From the NCBI GenBank assembly GCA_018398765.1, contig JAHBMJ010001293.1, positions 7,501 through 33,049 of the forward strand: 25,549 nt of DNA. The letters run 5' to 3'. Source of the DNA: Chromera velia. Its lineage: Eukaryota > Sar > Chromeraceae. This document shows, piece by piece, positions 10,505 to 18,574 of this stretch. The position numbers and the translations under genes are program-made. Within the stretch, counting starts at the first letter, position 1, and each line of letters begins with the position of its first letter. The notes under the pieces were generated by a model. The model made no database searches and was not told the origin of the DNA. It saw only the letters and a program-made list of their open reading frames with translations.

Positions 10505-11035
10505 ATGTGTGCGTGCGTGTGTGTGTGCGTGTGTGCGTGTGTGTGTGTGTGTGTGACTCTGTGTGTGTGTGTGTGTGTGCGTTCCTTGGGGCAACTGTTC
10601 GGCTGACTTCTGGGGGCGGAAAGAACATCTGTTTGTCTGTTTGTCCCTGTGACTCTTTGTCATCTGTCTGTCTGTTGGTGGTTTTCTTTTTGTTTGTTTG
10701 TGTGCAGGTACGACCGACGCTACTGGGAGATTGAGGACGAGTGGACTCTGAGGGAAATGGAGCGGATCGACGAAGAGAACCTGCTGGAAGAGGAGGCGGC
10801 AGCCAGGAGAAGGGAGGAGGCAGCCAGGAGAAGGGAGGCTGCCGAAGCGAGGAGAAGGGAGGCTGCCGAAGCGAGGAGAAGGGAGGCTGCCGATGCGAGG
10901 AGAAGGGAGGCTGCAGAAGCGAGGAGAAGGGAGGCTGCCCAAGCTAACCGAAAGCGGAAGGCAGAAAACGCCGGAAAGGACAACAGGACGGTGAAGAAGG
11001 GACGGGTTGGAGGGCAGCAGAAGAAGTCTTCGTGA
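196..11035 (+). CDS. AP2 domain / AT-hook / SET-domain protein, multi-exon (about 1,528 aa)
   Basis: Proposed nuclear chromatin regulator that binds DNA (AP2, AT-hook) and methylates protein lysines (SET). Exons by eye: 196-216 (tentative), 291-2125, 2481-2734, 3412-3768, 3978-4058, 4354-4409, 4674-5724, 6247-6338, 6866-6986, 7359-7403, 8103-8241, 8653-8793, 9635-9699, 10708-11035 (TGA). Phases agree at each junction. With one base added at the G-run 5538-5547, the coding length is 4587 nt, a multiple of three. Approximate residues: AP2 586-640, CxHx6CxxC repeats 713-775, Cys/His cluster 990-1005, AT-hook 1085, poly-Ser 1106-1130, SET 1285-1430, repeat tail to the end. The start is uncertain: ATG 196 needs a weak donor (GTTATT, 217), and the true first exon may lie upstream of the window. 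Main doubts: exon 4 could simply end at TAA 4088-4090, which would make two genes, and the frame change in 4674-5724. The AP2 and SET assignments are firm; the single-gene fusion is an inference from phase. Confidence 0.62.
291..2125 (+). other. Exon 2: charged low-complexity N-terminal region and first half of AP2 domain
   Basis: Long exon rich in Lys, Glu and Ser with several basic clusters (RKRQK, KKEKKKK) and poly-Ser runs near 1850-1910. Such low-complexity regions are common in ApiAP2 proteins. The last ~35 codons hold the start of an AP2 domain: IRGVNW, then WRVSY, then RKFAP. The donor GTCAGT at 2126 cuts after two bases of a codon. No other domain was recognised in the first ~580 residues. 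The matching ORFs on the opposite strand here are purine/pyrimidine shadows. Confidence 0.75.
2023..2559 (+). other. AP2 DNA-binding domain split by intron 2126-2480
   Basis: AP2/ERF-fold domain of the ApiAP2 kind. The first part, up to 2125, gives SAIRGVNW...W+V...+RKFAP. After splicing (phase 2, donor GTCAGT, acceptor TTTTCAG) the second part, from 2481, reads YGDERAYFLAVECRKEMEK. The order RGV-x-W, W, R..F, YG..A..LA...R+E matches the family pattern of three beta strands followed by a helix. Splicing rebuilds the motif without any gap, which is the best evidence for this intron. The family binds short DNA motifs; the target here cannot be predicted. Confidence 0.85.
2481..2734 (+). other. 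Exon 3: end of AP2 domain and acidic/basic linker
   Basis: Completes the AP2 helix and continues as a Glu/Lys-rich linker (GGGGEDKGEEGKNDGED, then QEEEKKAEP). The donor GTAGGT at 2735 is phase 1 and meets the phase 1 acceptor at 3411. Without splicing, the frame would run on to a stop at 2817. The following intron (2735-3411) carries a (GAAT)n tract and a long pyrimidine-rich section. Confidence 0.6.
2881..2904. repeat. (GAAT)n microsatellite
   Basis: Six tandem AATG/GAAT units inside intron 2735-3411. Confidence 0.9.
3412..3768 (+). other. Exon 4: three CxHx6CxxC zinc-binding-like repeats
   Basis: Three tandem copies spaced 22 and 21 codons apart: CEHGHRPSKCEAC, CEHGCRPSKCEAC, CEHGCRPSRHETC. 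Each has the ligand pattern C-x-H-x6-C-x2-C. In the third copy the second Cys is His, which could still bind zinc. At DNA level the units at about 3437 and 3503 are nearly identical over ~60 bases, so the array grew by recent duplication. I recall similar CEHG-type repeats in stramenopile and other algal proteins of unknown role. A zinc-binding function is an inference. The rest of the exon is basic (KVKKGGGRREKEQTRRRA). Confidence 0.65.
3978..4409 (+). other. Exons 5 and 6: short linker exons joined across an ambiguous intron
   Basis: Exon 3978-4058 (or to 4079) reads LVEAREKYDHACKHEAW and joins the previous exon in phase 1 (G|GT). It can use donor GTCTGG at 4059 or GTCTGT at 4080, both phase 1. 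If neither is used, the frame stops at TAA 4088-4090. The next exon, 4354-4409 (SRDESPAVEITHDTR), also needs phase 1 at its acceptor CTGCAG and leaves in phase 0 at GTGGGT (4410). This matching phase is the only link between the AP2 half and the SET half. Intron 4410-4673 ends in a (CT)n(GT)n tract directly before CAG. Confidence 0.45.
4605..4670. repeat. Compound (CT)n(GT)n microsatellite at an acceptor
   Basis: CT repeats to 4635, then GT repeats to 4670, immediately followed by CAG at the 3' end of intron 4410-4673. The tract probably serves as the polypyrimidine tract. Confidence 0.9.
4674..5724 (+). other. Exon 7: Cys/His cluster, AT-hook, poly-Ser; contains an apparent frameshift
   Basis: Opens in phase 0 with TDGALVLDKGVRF. 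Around 5041-5095 a Cys/His cluster reads KCRCCGGRKHGDFCSMCGD (four Cys plus His), a possible small zinc site. At about 5323-5350 lies an AT-hook, KKRRGRPPK, whose core GRP inserts into AT-rich minor grooves in known proteins. A poly-Ser run follows (5389-5450). The frame then ends at TGA 5628, but the frame one base back, from the G10 run at 5538-5547, stays open and gives RWINRSKEFKQQLIAAANIR. That frame leaves in phase 2 at donor GTCAGT (5725), as the next exon requires. A one-base assembly error in the G-run is the simplest explanation. Confidence 0.6.
6201..6234. repeat. (CTTC)n microsatellite
   Basis: Tandem CCTT units just before the acceptor GCGTGCAG (ends 6246) of intron 5725-6246. 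Confidence 0.9.
6247..6986 (+). other. Exons 8 and 9: region leading into the SET domain
   Basis: Exon 6247-6338 reads PVNQIPGEWVPKWRRMTD. Exon 6866-6986 continues to WLKPQVVNGRVAAVVGDGIS. Entry is phase 2, the internal junction phase 1 (C|GC, Arg) and the exit phase 2 at GTCAGT (6987). No pre-SET cysteine cluster is visible. An ATG at 6859 lies just before the acceptor, so a separate start for a SET-only gene is possible but not needed. Confidence 0.6.
7093..7170. repeat. (CT)n-rich tract
   Basis: Nearly pure CT dinucleotide and TCTC-rich sequence in intron 6987-7358. It creates long false ORFs on both strands. Confidence 0.85.
8921..9023. repeat. ATTT/ACTT tetranucleotide array with 12-base higher order
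   Basis: Inside intron 8794-9634. TTAT/TTAC/TTAG units are arranged so that ACTT or ACTTAG recurs mostly every 8 to 12 bases. It follows a (CTTT)n run. Confidence 0.85.
9244..9374. repeat. Hairpin flanked by direct repeats (MITE-like)
   Basis: Two 32-base direct copies (9244-9275 and 9343-9374, two mismatches) flank an inverted repeat with exact 18-base arms (9278-9295 and 9317-9334). The loop itself contains two GAATTC sites. It lies in intron 8794-9634. The form suggests a small non-autonomous element or a duplicated hairpin. No transposase is present. Confidence 0.75.
9523..9612. repeat. Compound (CA)n(TA)n(CT)n microsatellite
   Basis: CA to about 9550, AT 9551-9580, CT to about 9603, then a short CA run. 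It lies just upstream of the acceptor at 9634. Confidence 0.9.
10375..10451. other. Assembly gap of 77 N inside intron 9700-10707
   Basis: The run of N is followed by a (TG)n tract from 10452 to about 10580 and preceded by TGTGTG. The gap therefore sits in a dinucleotide repeat and probably hides no exon. Confidence 0.95.
10452..10580. repeat. (TG)n microsatellite
   Basis: Near-pure TG with a few GC and TATG interruptions, in intron 9700-10707. Confidence 0.9.
10708..11035 (+). other. Last exon: end of SET domain and coding minisatellite tail
   Basis: The exon starts with the conserved SET end (Y-DRRYWEIEDEW). From about 10795 to 10945 a 24-base unit repeats in frame about five times and encodes the octamer AEARRREA with small changes. 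This should form a charged single alpha helix or coiled coil. A basic end follows with likely nuclear signals (NRKRK and VKKGR), then TGA at 11033-11035. Confidence 0.8.
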
Positions 11036-12314
11036 GCGAGAGAAGAGGGGACTCCTGGAAGGAAAAGGAAAGGAAAGGGGCAGACGGGAAGATAAGCAAG
11101 GGAAAGGAAAAGAAGGGAAGGGAAGAAAAGAAGCGATGCAGTCTTTTCCTCGAACAGAATCCAGTGAAATGACTCGGGGAGATACGAGAAGGCCAATTGA
11201 GTGCACCCATGAACGATGCGCCTGCTGGCTGTCTTCTTTTCTTCCTTTCTTTGCCTTTTTTCCTCTTCATTGACCGCATCGGCCTTCTATCCTTCCTTTT
11301 TCTCTTTTCTCATGTCCCGATCGACGAATCGACGCTCCGCTGTTCTTGAAACATGACCAAAGAAGCTGGGGGTCCTTTTTTCTCCCCTTCCTCCCTCCCT
11401 CCCTCCCTCATACCGTCCCTCATGGCTGTGCACTGCACACGTCCTTCCGATTTCAGACAGGAAGGACGTGTGTGCGCGCAAATCTCATTGTCATTGTGTG
11501 CGTTTCTGTGTGTGTGTATTTAACCACCCCCGTTTTGATGGAGGGCTTTGACATAGGCCTGGCCTTCGTACTCTCCGCGGGGGGGGTGGCGAGGGGATGC
11601 AAATCATCGTGTAGGGAAGGGAAGAGATAGGGGTTAGACGGTCCATGGAGGGGTGCATGGGGTGCTCAGGGGAGGGAGACTGACGGGAAGGGATGGTCGG
11701 TATGTCGTTCATGCATTCATCTCTTTGTACGTCTGTTCACATGCTTTGAAGTTGGTAGACATCCATCTGCATGTCTTTGTGTACAACAAGTCTTCCCCAT
11801 TCTCCTCCTCACTGCTTTCCTTTCCTGCTGCGCCCTCATCTGCCCATTCTGAACCTCCGTTCCGGATGCTGTGTGTAAATATCTGCATGAACGCATTTTT
11901 GTAGGTGTCTGGATCCTCCGGCCACCTGGTGTGCGTCCTTCTTTCCTTGTTTGCTGACGGCATTACAATCGATCGATCGAAGGGGGTCTGTGCATGGCAG
12001 AAGAGCACCGCATGGTGGTGAATGTTTTCCCTTCATGCATCTGTTCTTTCCCTTCCCGTTCCTTTGAATTCTTCTCTACAAATCCGCCCCTAACTCGTCT
12101 TTCGTTCCTCATCGATGAATCTCATGCAGCCTTCTTCTTTTTCCTCTTCACTCTGTCATTTAATTTTCTTCCTGCAATCATTCACGCACATCTGGCGGCT
12201 CCTCGTCTGTCTGTCTGTCCCTCGCTTCCTTCAATCTTCTCGTTCCTTTTCACTCATTCGACTGAGAGACAGAACAAGAGACACAACTCGACCCAATGAC
12301 AAAAAAAGGGTGAA
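11036..12314. other. Intergenic region
   Basis: Nothing firm was found. It opens with a purine-rich stretch (11036-11140) and then becomes pyrimidine-rich. A short ORF starting MEGFDIGLAFVLSAGG at 11538 and an acceptor-like TTTTTGTAG followed by open sequence near 11905-12020 were noticed, but neither joins to anything. This probably includes the 3' UTR of the AP2/SET gene. Confidence 0.5.
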
Positions 12315-12845
12315 ATGAGTGCCATGGGGCAGGATGGGAAGGAAGCACGAGAAGCAGCACCGCAGAAACTGAATTTGCTTGGGTCCCTCGCTCTCTTTCT
12401 TTTCTCTAATCCTCGGAAAGGGCGTAGAGGACTGCAAACACAAAGGATCGAGTCTGGGGCGTACTCATTGCATACAAACTTTTTGGTTGTATGCCATTCT
12501 TTCTTCAGGAGGACGGAACAGTCTGCGGTTTCGTTTTTTTGTCTTTACTTCCTTTCCCCCAGCTTCTTTGTCTGCGTACGCCTCTTCAATTCTTCCGCTT
12601 GCATGCGACTGAATCCACCCATACCGATCGATGCGAAGACCGAAGCAGTGAAGTACGGATGTGTATCGGGCCCCATCCCATCTTACTCTAGCACGAACAA
12701 GCTCCGGGAGTTTGAGTCTGTCCGAGAGAAGGTTGGAAGGCCCACAGTGAGGGAAGGGAGAACGAAGAGGGTTCTGGAGGTGGTCAGGGAGACAGAACAG
12801 CTGCAGGAGAGTATGAGAGAACGCAGACTCTCTCTCAACCTCTAG
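12315..12845 (+). CDS. Hypothetical protein, doubtful (176 codons)
   Basis: Single open frame from ATG to TAG. The start (MSAMGQDGKEAREAAPQ) and the last 80 codons (from Met at 12603: RLNPPIPIDAKTEAVKYG, then a charged helical end with REFESVREK and VVRETEQLQESMRERR) look protein-like. The middle (12390-12600) is pyrimidine-rich, with runs of Phe, Ser and Cys. That middle could be an intron, with an acceptor TTCTTCAG ending near 12509. No family was recognised. The opposite-strand ORF over the same area looks less plausible. Confidence 0.3.
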   Translation: MSAMGQDGKEAREAAPQKLNLLGSLALFLFSNPRKGRRGLQTQRIESGAYSLHTNFLVVCHSFFRRTEQSAVSFFCLYFLSPSFFVCVRLFNSSACMRLNPPIPIDAKTEAVKYGCVSGPIPSYSSTNKLREFESVREKVGRPTVREGRTKRVLEVVRETEQLQESMRERRLSLNL

Positions 12846-13414
12846 CCTCCTGTGTGACATTCCAGACACGCACGGACAAAGAGACGGAGGGGCAGAGAGA
12901 GAAGCAGGAGATGCACGGAAGAAAACAACGATCGATAAATCGAAACACTCCAGGTGAAGGAAAAAGGACACCGTGCCAGAAAATCTTACGAAAAGTCGAA
13001 AAGAAGAGGGGGGTGTCGAAATCCACGTTTTCTTTCCCTGAGCCTGGCGCGAGAGAGTAAGGCTCGAGAGACAAACCTGACAGCTCGAGACAGACAGCGA
13101 GAGAGACAATCTCTTGAAGAGATCGATGCATGAGACGCGGTAAGGACTGTCAGTCTTCTCCGAGTGTGCAGTCGGACCTTATTTATATATTTTCTTCCTT
13201 AGGGCAATCGACCAACTCGTTGCGGGCTCTGCTGCTGAGGGTGGTCCAGACAGGTTGTTGCATGAAGCAGCGACTCTTGTGATGTGACGGGAAAAGAAAG
13301 AAACAGACTGTCCGTGTCTGCCTGTTCCTGCTTCGGGCGCGGAAGAGAGAGGGAAAGAGTGCTCCCTGAGGGGGGGAATCGATGCGTCAAAAACAAAAAA
13401 AAAAGCAGCGAGAA

Positions 13415-13461
<47 letters not shown>

Positions 13462-14239
13462 GACCGACAGGCACAAAGTGAACGAATGAAAGAAAGAAAA
13501 GAGCAGAAAAGGAAAACAAAAATAAGAGACAAGGGAAAAGAAGGAACCAGCCACGGAGACAATGCATCTGAGTGAGACTGGAGTTCCGAATGAGAGAATG
13601 AAACAAGGAAGGGCAGAAAAAAAGAACAGACAGACAGGCACACACACACAAGAAAGAAAGCAAGTAAGAAAGAAAGAAAGAACGAAAGAAAGGGCAGGAA
13701 AGGAAGGACGGAAGGAAGGAAGGAACTGAATACGGAGCCGAGACAGAGAGAGCGAGATCTGCCTGGCAAACACATAGACAAACAAGCTGACAGCTAAGGA
13801 GAAGCAGATGGGAGAAAAGGAAAAGAAAGAAACAACGAATGAGAGAGGAAAGAACACAGAGTGGGTTTTGAGGAGTGGGTGCTGGTGCATCGCTCCCCCC
13901 TCTTTTTTTGCCACAGGCAGGAAGGACTTCTTCTGCTTCTTCCTTCCTTCCTTCATGTACGTGCATGGATGGATGGATGGTATGCAGTCCTCCCCTTCTT
14001 CTCTTTGATGGACACACAGCCCTCTTCTCTTGATCGAGCCCTCCGGCGTGATGGGTAAATGTCCTCTGACGACAACGACCAGACTGATCGATTCTTTCTG
14101 ACAAAACAGGGAAAGGGGGAGAGAGAGAGAGAGAGAGAGAGAGAGGGCGAATGGCGATCCATGAAAAGACCTTCACGACTTACTGCCCAAAAATGGGAGG
14201 TCCCTAACACCCAAAGTGCCAACGCAAAACGCGTTTGCG
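12846..14239. repeat. Purine-rich intergenic region
   Basis: From about 13297 to 13870 the + strand is mostly A and G, with (GA)n, (GACA)n, (GAAA)n and (GGAA)n segments. A (GA)n run recurs at 14119-14145. Long opposite-strand ORFs here (for example 13199-14176, Ser/Leu/Phe/Cys-rich) follow from this composition and lack domain features. A small open frame at 12854-13060 is charged but unsupported. Confidence 0.6.
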
Positions 14240-15010
14240 TCATTAAAGTATGATTTAACTTTATATATTAAAATTATATTTTTTCCAATGATGCATGACT
14301 ACATGAAACTTGTTTTAAATCTTTTTTTATAGGAAAGCATAAAGAAAAATTAATAAAAGGTTCCTTTTTTAATCATCGGCACTCAAGCCTAGCAATTAAG
14401 CATATATATTAAATTCAAACTGCCAGTGCAAACATCTTAAATGATAATGAAAAGGGAATTCTTAGGAAGTACAAGCAGGGAAGAGGATGACGTTAGAGGT
14501 GGCGTGGCGTGGCTGGCAGTCAACATCACATGAAGCAGCTTCACTTATGTGCAAGCACGCCCTACCAGAAGTGGAAGAGTTTGAGAAGAAATGCAGCTGT
14601 TAAGCTAGTTGCCAAATGAGGGTCCATCATTTAACAATCTGCCTTGCGTGTCGTGGCTTGCCGAACGCAATAGACGCCTATTATGGGCCGATAGCGATGG
14701 CGTATGATGATGATGATAAAAAAATTTATAATTATATTCATTCATAAAATAGTCAAGTAATCTAGCACGTAATTTATACGATAATCGCTGTATCAATTTT
14801 AATTTTTTCTATATCAGTCAATAAAGTGTAAACCGAGGTTACCGAGTATGAACAAGTCTTTGTTTTTTATTTATTTTCCTGCAAGTCCTAGTGCAAGTCT
14901 TTTGACAATTTTCCTAGAAAGCCTTTTACGTATCAATTTTTGTTTTCCACGAGTCCTTTGACTTTTGTATGACTTTAATGCCTTCGAGATCAGTCAATAA
15001 AGTTTTGTAG
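14240..15010. other. AT-rich island of different composition
   Basis: A+T rises abruptly at about 14240 after a near-palindrome (14221-14239) and falls again after about 15010. The island contains TATATATT runs, an ATGATGATGATGATAAAAAAA stretch at 14703-14725, and two copies of a 15-base motif containing AATAAA (14813-14827 and 14989-15003). A more GC-balanced core (about 14480-14705) ends at the ATG-repeat/poly-A, which resembles the 3' end of some LINE retroposons. No coding domain was found. It could be a degraded insertion, an organelle-derived piece or foreign sequence. Confidence 0.45.
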
Positions 15011-15160
15011 AAGTCATGATTCCTCATGCTGTCTGAGCGGTAGTCCTTTTTCTTTGTTTCCACATTACTCCCAGTCCTCCGCTCATTTTCTTTGTGACTC
15101 CGTCACGAGTTCAGTTCCTTCCTGCCTGTTCGTGACAGGTGTCTTACTCTCATCGAAGAG

Positions 15161-15901
15161 TCACTCTCTGCGGTTGCTGCTAGGGCTAAAGGTATGAATA
15201 ACGTGCTTCATCACTCTTTGCATCCTTGCGGTCACCGAATTGCCTCCTTGCTCCAGATCTGTTTGGAGTTCTTCTCCAGACCCGCTTCGTTGGTGCTGCG
15301 CCTGAAAAGAAAGAATCTGATTCCCCCAAGAGGGAAAGAAGGAGGAGGACTGCTGCTGCTGCTTGTGGGGATGAGAAGGGGTAAGGGAGGGAAGGGATCG
15401 CTCGGATCGTTGGTGGGAAGCTGCTGGACGGGAGCGGGAGGGGCTGAGGGGCTGGATCTCGAGAATAGTGTCAGGCTCCTCTTCGTCTTCTTCGTCCTCT
15501 TCCATATCGTTCTTCTCTTCCTCTGCCTCACTGCCCCCAGTACCTTCGTTGAAATTCATTCCACGCCCACTGACAGATTCCTCGACATCTACTCCCAGTT
15601 CCCCCCAGGCTCGACGAGATGTTCCTGGTCCTTTGTTGGAGGTTTCGTCGTTTTCACGTTGGCCCAGAGAGCCGCCTTCTCCCCCGGCTCTTCCTTCTCC
15701 CTCTTCACCGCTGTTCGCGTTGACAGCTTCACTGTCATCTACGAGAAAGACAGAGCTTCCGAAAGAAGCGTCTCTTTCGTCAACCTCGGAGCCCGCCTCT
15801 GCGTCGCCAGAGGCAAACGTGTTCTGCCGGGAGGCTGAGAAATGGGAGAGCTCAGGGAAGCCGGAAAGCACTCTGACTGCCAGACGCGACTTTCTGCGGA
15901 C
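15161..15901 (-). other. Last exon: acidic cytosolic tail of the receptor
   Basis: 247 codons including the stop. Basic juxtamembrane start ([11 protein letters not shown]), then Ser/Gly/Glu-rich disordered sequence with an acidic run ([13 protein letters not shown]) and a poly-Gln (QQQQ). TGA at 15161-15163. No channel domain and no clear docking motif were recognised. Confidence 0.75.
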
Positions 15902-18543
15902 CTGCAGTTGAAGGGCGAAAAAAGAATTAAGATTTTAGACCAGGAAAAGAACATCAACAAAACCGGGGGCTACCGAGGACGGCTATCACGCACGGGAAAT
16001 GGTAAGAGAAAAACGAAGGGACTTGGAAAGAGAGAGCTGAACCTGCATGACAACGCCTTTTGGGTTCGCAGACGGAAGCAAGGGATTGCAGAAGGTAGTG
16101 AGAGAAAAAAACCAGTAAACGGCGTGCGAGTAAGGAGGAGCTTCAACCATGCGAAACACAAACGTGTAGAAAGAAACCCCAGTGCACGGCTCAAAATGGG
16201 CAACGGATAGGGAAAGAAAAGACCGACGCACCAATGCCCGCACAAGAGCGGTCGTTACAATCGAGATGGCGAGCGGACGGAAGAACGACTCAATCAGAAA
16301 AGCAAGCCCTGCGGAGGTCAGGAATCCTTCCAGGTCCCCAACGGTTGCCGCATAGACGAGAGAGAACATGTACAAGTAGTAGGACGACAGGGAGAAAATG
16401 GCAACCGCCAAAAGTCTCCCTGTCCATTGCAGAAACAGCGCTCGCTTCATATACTGTTCTCTCTTGTCGATGGGAAGAAGCCAGAGCTTCTTCGAGCGTG
16501 AGTGTCTCTGTGAGACGTCATGCTGCTCTTCGCGACCTTGCTCGTCGCTGAGAGGATCGCTGTAGGATCGATCCCTGTCGGGCCTGAGATGCTCTGAGGA
16601 GGCCGCCATTCGCATTTTCGACTTGAAGGTTGAAGAGAGGTGGGCCCTCTCTCTGGTCAACTGCCGGGGCCTCTGACCGGAATAATTTGGTGTGTTCGCG
16701 TGGTCCTTGAAAGGTTTCACCTTCTTCCGCTCTCCACTGTGTGCTGCGTACTGTTTTCCCCTCCCTCGAACGGACTTCTGTAGAAGCACAACCTTCTCCG
16801 ACACCGAACTGCATGAGGCAGGCAGAATGAGTGTGAGGGTGAGCGTGAGCGTGCACATCTTACTCTAAAGAAACAGCTAGGCACACTTGAACGGAGTCAT
16901 TTGACAAAGCAGAAAAATGTACACTTGAACGGAGTCATTTGACAAAGCAGAAAAATGTACACTCCTTAGAGGAGCAGACTGACGTTTTGGGCAGGTTCTG
17001 AGCGAGGAGATGAGAGGAGGAACAATCCATTGCGGCACGCGCACTTCAAGAAAGTGCAATTTGAAAAAAAGGACAGATCCGTCATGCATGCCTCGCATAA
17101 GAAGTCATCAATCTTCATAGGCTTGAACACTGGTGCGCTCAAAATTGATGAATGATCGAGTGTGTCTCCTCGTTGACTTACCTGATGAATCTTCCAGTAG
17201 CCTGTTGCAGGGAAAACTTCTGTTTCCTCTCTTCATCTTTGACCAGAAGAAATTTGACTTTTGACATCTTAATTTCCTTCCCTGTCTGGAGATCTTCCAG
17301 AAGGGGCACGAAGGGAGGGATGAAGGGAGGGCGGCGGTAGATCAACCCCTCTATGATGGTCAGTGGGATGACCGAACAAATCTCTGAAAGAAACGTTGCA
17401 AAAATGACTCGAAAGTTCCAGGAGATGACGGAAGAGAAGACACCGAGGAGCGCTGCAAGAACCTCGTCGATCGCAAGGTCGCCAGGCTTGTAGTCGCTGC
17501 TTTGCCCATCGGCCCCAAAAAATAAAGCGATCACCTGCGTGAATGCATGCAGTTACATCCAGTTAGACAGACAGACAGACAGACAAACACAGAATCAGAC
17601 AGAGGCATTGACAGAGTAAGAGAGAGAAAGAGAGAGATTGAAATTCAGATTTGGCTTCTTTCCACAGCTTTCTCGCTCTCATTGCACCGAAGTCCGTCGA
17701 CTGACTGACTGACCGACCGCGAGGGTGAATGCAGTGTCAGCACAGATCACCAACGCCTTGTCGACTCGCGACACGCCTTCCTCTGCACAGTTGACTAGGT
17801 AGACAAACGGATGGTCACGGGCGAAGGACTTCCAAAATGCTCGTGGAGTGTCCCACAAAGCAAATTGGATTCCTCTTGCTACTTTTTGAGCGACACTTTC
17901 TCTTCGTCGCCACTGCACAGGTCTTGTTCCCATTGAGCGCTCTCTCATCCTCTTCAATCGTCCCGAAAGCTCCGTAGCAAAATTTTGAAGTTCGGCCGAC
18001 GATTTTTCTTCTTCGTCTTCGTCTCTGTCCGTGCCATTCTGATTGCGCATTTGCAGAACAAAGCGGCAATCTCCTATTTTGCAGAAGATTTGAACCACAC
18101 ACATCTCCCTGCAATTGCTGACGGCACAATCGCTTGAGCTACACCTAGCCTCTCTTTCCTCAGCGTCATTCGCCTCTGCTCTCCTCTGTGAGATTGAGCT
18201 GGAGGGTTCACCTTCATTTGACGAACAACTTTGCCGAAGACCCTCCTTCCCTCTCTTTTCCCCTTCTGGGTCTTGTGGGCTTTTCTGGCCGACTAGAAAA
18301 ATACAGGAGCGGACGTGAAGAATGCGGGTAAACGGGACGAAGGCTGCGTCGTCACTCTGGAACACCAAGGGACGCACACGCGGAGGCAACGCGGATGTCA
18401 CTTCTCCTCTACCGCTTCTTCGAGTTTCCGGCCCCCTCTCTCCCTGAGATGCGACAACCAACTGCAAGAATTAACGAAAGAAAGTTGACGTCAACATGAA
18501 ATCAGTTAGACAGACGACAAATCAGACGACAAAGAAAGAACGA

Positions 18544-18574
<31 letters not shown>

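Larger units (their letters stand above)
7359..10740 (+). other. SET methyltransferase domain across five exons (7359-7403, 8103-8241, 8653-8793, 9635-9699, start of 10708-11035)
   Basis: Joined, these exons give a complete SET fold. The N-terminal cofactor motif is STLGRDVGTGVFADQ. Next come VITEYCGYDID, then DTHIMSLKNGGDCLDGK. The central motif is GGQFANDGNRK...NNAEK, and the C-terminal strand is VFLRATRRIEIGEEIFAPYDRRYW. SET enzymes transfer methyl groups from S-adenosylmethionine to lysine. The usual RFINHSCxPN block is replaced by QFANDG...NAE, and no post-SET Cys cluster follows, so substrate and activity cannot be assumed. Junction phases: 2 (GTGAGT 7404), 0 (GTCAGT 8242), 0 (GTTCGT 8794), 2 (GTGAGT 9700). 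Every splice restores a conserved motif. Confidence 0.85.

Noticed and set aside
10295-11206. 303-codon - strand ORF
   Set aside because: Contains the N gap and (CA)n Thr/His repeats, and mirrors the coding minisatellite.
12465-13109. 214-codon - strand ORF
   Set aside because: Ser/Leu/Phe-rich with no recognisable segment. The + strand frame at its left half looks more protein-like, though neither is secure.
13199-14176. 325-codon - strand ORF with many hydrophobic runs (membrane-protein look)
   Set aside because: The hydrophobic Leu/Phe/Ser/Cys runs come from the pyrimidine side of the purine tract. They are periodic low complexity without a start context or splice logic.
14480-14725. Named LINE or SINE family
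   Set aside because: Only the tail resembles a retroposon 3' end. No reverse transcriptase, endonuclease, tRNA-like head or target-site duplication was found.
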